In this document: piece after piece, positions 4,884 to 7,908 of the stretch
Layout: each line of letters opens with the position of its first letter
Numbering within the stretch: the stretch's first letter is position 1
Origin: Atopobium sp.
Lineage (GTDB): Bacteria; Actinomycetota; Coriobacteriia; Coriobacteriales; Atopobiaceae
Direction of reading: 5' to 3'
Assembly: GCA_015259045.1 (NCBI GenBank)
Contig: JABZHD010000041.1
Span: 1 to 7,908, forward strand
DNA: 7,908 bases
Notes under the pieces: model-generated
Seen by the model: only the letters and a program-made list of their open reading frames with translations
Told to the model about the DNA's origin: nothing
Database searches by the model: none
Program-made: the position numbers and the translations under genes

Positions 4884-5528
4884 CTACTGATCTTTCTCCG
4901 CATACGGAGTAATAATCAGAGCTCCACTATTATACTCACCCAAATAAACCTCTGAAGCAGACTTATAACCTTGATGCTCAAGTTCTCTTTCAAGCCAATT
5001 CTCTTCCAGGTCCAGCGTCTCAAGAATGTTCGTCTGAACTTGTCCGTCAGTAATAAGCGGGAATCTAACGTTCTCTTCTCCTTTTTTAACAATAATCAAC
5101 TGTCCATTTTGCTCAAGAATGGCACGCTTAACGTCTGAGATATAATTCACTCCTGCCTGGCGAAGCTTCAGCGACACATCGTAGGCAGTGAGACCCATAG
5201 ACCTACAGTTGTCTACAAGCAGCTTGCCCTTATCAATAACAATAATAGGACGTCCATCAATCAACTGCTTGACCAGCATATTGTTTGTTCTCAACCATTT
5301 GAGAACCATGACAATAATGAGCCAAATAAGCAGGACAAGGGTGAACTGCAAAATGGTAATTGAACTGTTGTAGATCATGCCGCCAACAATGCCGCCAAGT
5401 ACAAAGTTTTGAACCTGGTCAATTGCTGCAGTTGGTGCTAGGTTTCCTTTTCCGCTGACGTTAATTGCCAGAACAAGCGAGAAAAGACCGATGCACAATT
5501 TAATGGCAACTTCTAAATAAAAGTTCAT
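4884..5528 (-). CDS. DUF421 family membrane protein (YetF-like)
   Basis: Membrane protein of 214 residues from the DUF421 family; biochemical role not known to me. Three hydrophobic segments lie in the N-terminal part (about residues 6-24, 41-53 and 56-78). A soluble, probably cytoplasmic, domain follows with family hallmarks GRPIIVIDKGKLL (92-104), the YDVSLKLRQAGV segment (116-127) and SDVKRAILEQNGQLIIVKK (131-149). The C-terminus is a further acidic stretch. Its ATG follows the DUF3290 stop by 4 nt, with AGGAG inside the end of that gene, so the two are translated from one message. This order, DUF3290 then DUF421, is a pairing I recall from lactobacilli and other Firmicutes, suggesting a two-part membrane complex. 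Confidence 0.9.
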   Translation of the reverse strand: MNFYLEVAIKLCIGLFSLVLAINVSGKGNLAPTAAIDQVQNFVLGGIVGGMIYNSSITILQFTLVLLIWLIIVMVLKWLRTNNMLVKQLIDGRPIIVIDKGKLLVDNCRSMGLTAYDVSLKLRQAGVNYISDVKRAILEQNGQLIIVKKGEENVRFPLITDGQVQTNILETLDLEENWLERELEHQGYKSASEVYLGEYNSGALIITPYAEKDQ

Positions 5529-5532
5529 CGAT

Positions 5533-5976
5533 CTACTCCTCTACATGCTTAATGTCATTACCAATGAGATTGATCTGTTCAATGACATAGTCATTCTCGG
5601 TATTTTTCAAAACGTGATAATACTTACCGTCAACCTCAAGATACGAGGGATTTCCCTGGCTATCAAAGGCAACGTACACGTGGTCAAAATCAACCTCAAG
5701 ACGTCGAGCGAAGCTTTCTTGTGAGGAAACAATTGACTCATAGTGCTTACTTGTCTGATTGACCTCTAGCACACGATCAAGCTGTAGAAGTCCAAGAAAG
5801 ATTAATGAGAACAGCGCAATAAGCGCCAGCTCACGATACTTAGAATTCTTTCTATCACGCATGTAATGCACAAGCGAGAAGATCATTAGAAGTGCAACAA
5901 GGCCAAATAGAACAAGCTGAGTCCAGTCAAATACTGTTGCATGGTGAATTAAATAGTTATGGGAATAGAACTCCAT
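5533..5976 (-). CDS. DUF3290 family membrane protein
   Basis: Small protein of 147 residues that looks like the DUF3290 family. Two membrane segments at about 17-37 and 48-66 are joined by a basic loop (HYMRDRKNSKYRE). After them comes a soluble domain of about 80 residues with DFDHVYVAFDSQGNPSYLEV (96-115) and HVLKNTEND. Function is unknown; the tight coupling to the DUF421 gene downstream argues that the two products act together at the membrane. The ATG at 5976 follows an AAAGGA ribosome site. It starts 37 nt after the nagA stop, and I see neither a terminator nor a convincing promoter in that gap, so it may ride on the amino-sugar transcript. Confidence 0.85.
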   Translation of the reverse strand: MEFYSHNYLIHHATVFDWTQLVLFGLVALLMIFSLVHYMRDRKNSKYRELALIALFSLIFLGLLQLDRVLEVNQTSKHYESIVSSQESFARRLEVDFDHVYVAFDSQGNPSYLEVDGKYYHVLKNTENDYVIEQINLIGNDIKHVEE

Positions 5977-6013
5977 AGGCTTCCTTTAGTTTGCATTACT
6001 CAAGATTTGCTGC

Positions 6014-7180
6014 TTAAGCCTTGTAAACGCTCTTTCCTCCAAGGAACGTCTCTTCAAGCTGAAGATCTTTTGTAACAACAATAAAGTCAGCATCATATCC
6101 AGGACGGATGAAGCCACAAACATCATCAATTCCACAAGAGCGAGCTGGGTTTTCTGAAGCCATACGAACCGCTTCTTCAGCAGAAACAATACCCCAGTCA
6201 AAGACGTTCTTCACGCCTTCAAACAGACGAAGGATTGAACCAGCAAGGCTATGAGACTCATCCATCAGACGAGCAGTTCCGCCTTCAACAACAACAGGGA
6301 AATCGCCAAGTTTGTACTGTCCATTAGGCATACCACCTGCACGCATGCAGTCTGTAATAAGAACGGTATGGTCATATCCCTTTGCATTTACCAGAGCGCG
6401 AACAGCAATAGGATTAAGGTGATGGCCGTCGCAAATAGCCTCTGCATAGGTACCGTGGGTGGTCATTGCAGCACCAACCATACCTGGCTCACGGTGGTGA
6501 AGACCGCTCATGCCGTTATAGGTATGAACAAAGATGTCTGCACCAGCGTTTACGCAGGCAAGAGCTTCCTCATACGTTGCATCGGAGTGACCAAGTGCAA
6601 CATGAACACCGCGGTCTGCCATCTCTGCACAGAACTCTGGAGCGCCATCGCGCTCTGGAGCAATAGCAATCTTGGCAATCCAGCCGTCAGCGCGCTCCTG
6701 CCACTCATCAAAGACCTCTACATCTGGATCAAGGAAGTACGCAGGATTCTGGGCACCCTTGTGTTTCTCGGTAAAGAAAGGTCCCTCTAGGAAGATGCCC
6801 TGGATGCGAGCAGCATCAATACCGTTTGCCGCAATTCCCTCTGCGGCATCAGCAACGGACTCACAAGCATCACCAGTTTGCTCAACGCTTGCGGTTAGTG
6901 TTGTTGGAAGCCAAGAAGTTACGCCGTTAGAGAGCAGACCCTGGGCAATCTCAATGACGCCATCAGGATCGCAGTCCATAATATCGTGGTCCAGGAAGCC
7001 ATGGATATGGGTATCAACAAGGCCAGGCGCCACCCAAAAACCAGTGCGGTCAATAATCTCGCAGTCTGGCTTCTCTTTAGTGAAATGACCAAATACACCG
7101 TCTTCTACGAGCAAATATCCTGGACCAGAAGTTGCTCCTGGCAAAAAGAACTTATCTGCTTTAACTGCAAATGTACTCAT
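6014..7180 (-). CDS. nagA: N-acetylglucosamine-6-phosphate deacetylase (possibly N-acetylgalactosamine-6-phosphate)
   Basis: Cytoplasmic amidohydrolase that removes acetate from N-acetyl-amino-sugar 6-phosphate; 388 residues, normal for the family. A small N-terminal beta domain leads to the metal-dependent barrel: APGLVDTHIHGF (H58, H60), LEGPFF (E132), HVALGHSDAT (H198), FVHTYNGMSGLHHREPG (H219), DGHHLNP (251-257) and TDCMRAGG with catalytic D277. The C-terminal LAGSILRLFEGVKN and ENPARSCG segments are also typical. The ATG at 7180 is preferred because GAGG lies 5 nt upstream; TTG 7201 and ATG 7195 lack such a site. Because agaS lies immediately upstream, the substrate may be GalNAc-6-phosphate (AgaA) rather than GlcNAc-6-phosphate; sequence alone does not separate them. 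Confidence 0.94.
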   Translation of the reverse strand: MSTFAVKADKFFLPGATSGPGYLLVEDGVFGHFTKEKPDCEIIDRTGFWVAPGLVDTHIHGFLDHDIMDCDPDGVIEIAQGLLSNGVTSWLPTTLTASVEQTGDACESVADAAEGIAANGIDAARIQGIFLEGPFFTEKHKGAQNPAYFLDPDVEVFDEWQERADGWIAKIAIAPERDGAPEFCAEMADRGVHVALGHSDATYEEALACVNAGADIFVHTYNGMSGLHHREPGMVGAAMTTHGTYAEAICDGHHLNPIAVRALVNAKGYDHTVLITDCMRAGGMPNGQYKLGDFPVVVEGGTARLMDESHSLAGSILRLFEGVKNVFDWGIVSAEEAVRMASENPARSCGIDDVCGFIRPGYDADFIVVTKDLQLEETFLGGKSVYKA

Positions 7181-7185
7181 ACGTA

Positions 7186-7189
7186 CCTC
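7186..7189 (-). promoter_or_regulatory. Ribosome binding site deciding the nagA start
   Basis: GAGG with a 5-nt spacer (TACGT) precedes ATG 7180. Initiation further upstream at TTG 7201 or ATG 7195 would leave this site inside the gene, and their own upstream sequence is the descending arm of a hairpin. Confidence 0.6.
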
Positions 7190-7201
7190 AATCATTCTCA
7201 A

Positions 7202-7226
7202 AAGGACGCGCCATAGGCACGTCCTT
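7202..7226 (-). terminator. Terminator-like hairpin between agaS and nagA
   Basis: On minus, AAGGACGTGCC (7226-7216) pairs with GGCGCGTCCTT (7212-7202) over 11 positions, including one T-G pair, around a TAT loop. The stem's terminal TT continues as TT and then GAG, giving a four-T run. It ends 21 nt before the nagA ATG, leaving no room for a separate promoter downstream, so nagA would depend on read-through. It may be a partial terminator or an mRNA-stabilising or processing stem. Confidence 0.6.
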
Positions 7227-7237
7227 CTTAGTAATTC

Positions 7238-7908
7238 CTATAGTGAGTGAATTGTAACACCCTTAACCACTCGATTAACCTGACCAGTTGGAGAAGGTGT
7301 GTCTGGTTTGTTATTGACACGAACTGAGTTCAAGAGTGCCACGACTTGAGCAACCATTACAAAAGGCAGAGCCAAATAAGGTGCTGGTAGAGGCTCTGTA
7401 AATACTGGAAGACTAAACGTTCTTCCCGTAAAGTTTGTTGCCCCCTCTTGCTCAATACCAATAGTCAGAGCAGCAATCTGGTCTCCCTTAATCTCGTCAA
7501 GAATATCCAGATCATATTGACGCGTATAAGGATTATTGGAAACAAAATCAAACACCAGGGTGTGCTCGTCGACAAAAGACTTTGGTCCGTGGCGATATCC
7601 CATTGAGGAATCCCACGACGTTGCATTAATACCAGCTGCAAGCTCCAAAATCTTAAGCTGAGCCTCATGAGCAAGGCCCACAAAAGGACCAGAACCCAAA
7701 TAGGTAATGCGGTTGAAATCGCTCTTGAGCCACTCAGCAATCTCTTCCTCGCGCTCAATTACCTGCCTACCTAGCTCAGCAGCATCAGAAATCCAAGCCT
7801 TCTTCTGTGAGTCATCAGCACTATCAAATACAAGAGTTGCAAGAAGTGTCATACAGCTATAAGAGCCGGTCATGGCAAATCCCTGGTCATTTGCGCCAGG
7901 AATAAGAA
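7238..7908 (-). CDS. agaS: SIS-domain amino-sugar phosphate isomerase/deaminase, AgaS type, C-terminal part (cut by window edge)
   Basis: The last 222 residues of a two-SIS-domain sugar isomerase; the N-terminal part lies beyond the window. The visible part begins in GANDQGFAMTGSYSCMT, the end of the first SIS domain. The second SIS domain follows: TYLGSGPFVGLAHEAQLKI (about fragment residues 68-86), GYRHGPKSFVDEHTLVF (103-119) and SNNPYTRQYDLDIL. The C-terminus, PDTPSPTGQVNRVVKGVTI, is the characteristic AgaS ending. The family includes galactosamine-6-phosphate deaminase/isomerases and proteins named tagatose-6-phosphate ketose/aldose isomerase. Lying upstream of a deacetylase, it probably acts on the de-acetylated amino-sugar 6-phosphate. 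The stop is TAG at 7240-7238. Confidence 0.92.
   Translation of the reverse strand, partial: LIPGANDQGFAMTGSYSCMTLLATLVFDSADDSQKKAWISDAAELGRQVIEREEEIAEWLKSDFNRITYLGSGPFVGLAHEAQLKILELAAGINATSWDSSMGYRHGPKSFVDEHTLVFDFVSNNPYTRQYDLDILDEIKGDQIAALTIGIEQEGATNFTGRTFSLPVFTEPLPAPYLALPFVMVAQVVALLNSVRVNNKPDTPSPTGQVNRVVKGVTIHSL

Noticed and set aside
4626..4955. Plus-strand open frame of 109 codons across the intergenic region
   Set aside because: It crosses the strong hairpin and overlaps the DUF421 3' end, with no family resemblance and no ribosome site.
6251..6790. Plus-strand open frame of 179 codons within nagA
   Set aside because: Antisense shadow of a conserved gene; no domain or start signal.

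Overview
The window reads like chromosome from a moderate-GC member of the Coriobacteriia, most like Atopobium/Lancefieldella. This is inferred from protein resemblance, the T-box-controlled pheST and the base composition; there is no rRNA or marker gene to prove it. Every supported gene lies on the minus strand, so transcription runs from the high coordinates to the low ones. No tRNA, rRNA, CRISPR array, insertion sequence or phage gene was seen.

In order of transcription: (1) 7908-6014 holds the 3' part of agaS (amino-sugar-phosphate SIS isomerase/deaminase) and a complete nagA-type deacetylase. They are separated by a terminator-like hairpin only about 20 nt before the nagA start. Together they point to catabolism of N-acetylated amino-sugar phosphates. 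(2) 5976-4884 holds a close-packed pair of membrane proteins, DUF3290 then DUF421, of unknown function, starting 37 nt after nagA with no visible terminator. (3) 4883-4558 is a 326-bp gene-free stretch dense in symmetry: inverted repeats, a candidate promoter, a 13-position hairpin, a 20-bp-period direct repeat, and a small leader ORF embedded in two mutually exclusive hairpins just ahead of znuA. (4) 4557-1851 is a zinc (or related metal) ABC importer, znuA-znuC-znuB. Both the lipoprotein and, less commonly, the ATPase carry His-rich segments. (5) 1810-1585 is a well-formed phenylalanine T-box riboswitch with a UUC specifier, a UGGU tRNA-acceptor bulge and competing antiterminator and terminator stems. 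It controls pheS (complete) and pheT (first 155 codons).

The best candidate for something undescribed is the znuA leader at about 4635-4853. A 10-codon ORF (MGFSPCFYAW) with a good Shine-Dalgarno overlaps two alternative hairpins, one of them terminator-like, so translation of the small ORF could set which fold forms and hence importer expression. A second point of interest is that no intrinsic terminator separates znuB from the Phe T-box, so the T-box may also end, or pass on, the zinc-operon transcript.
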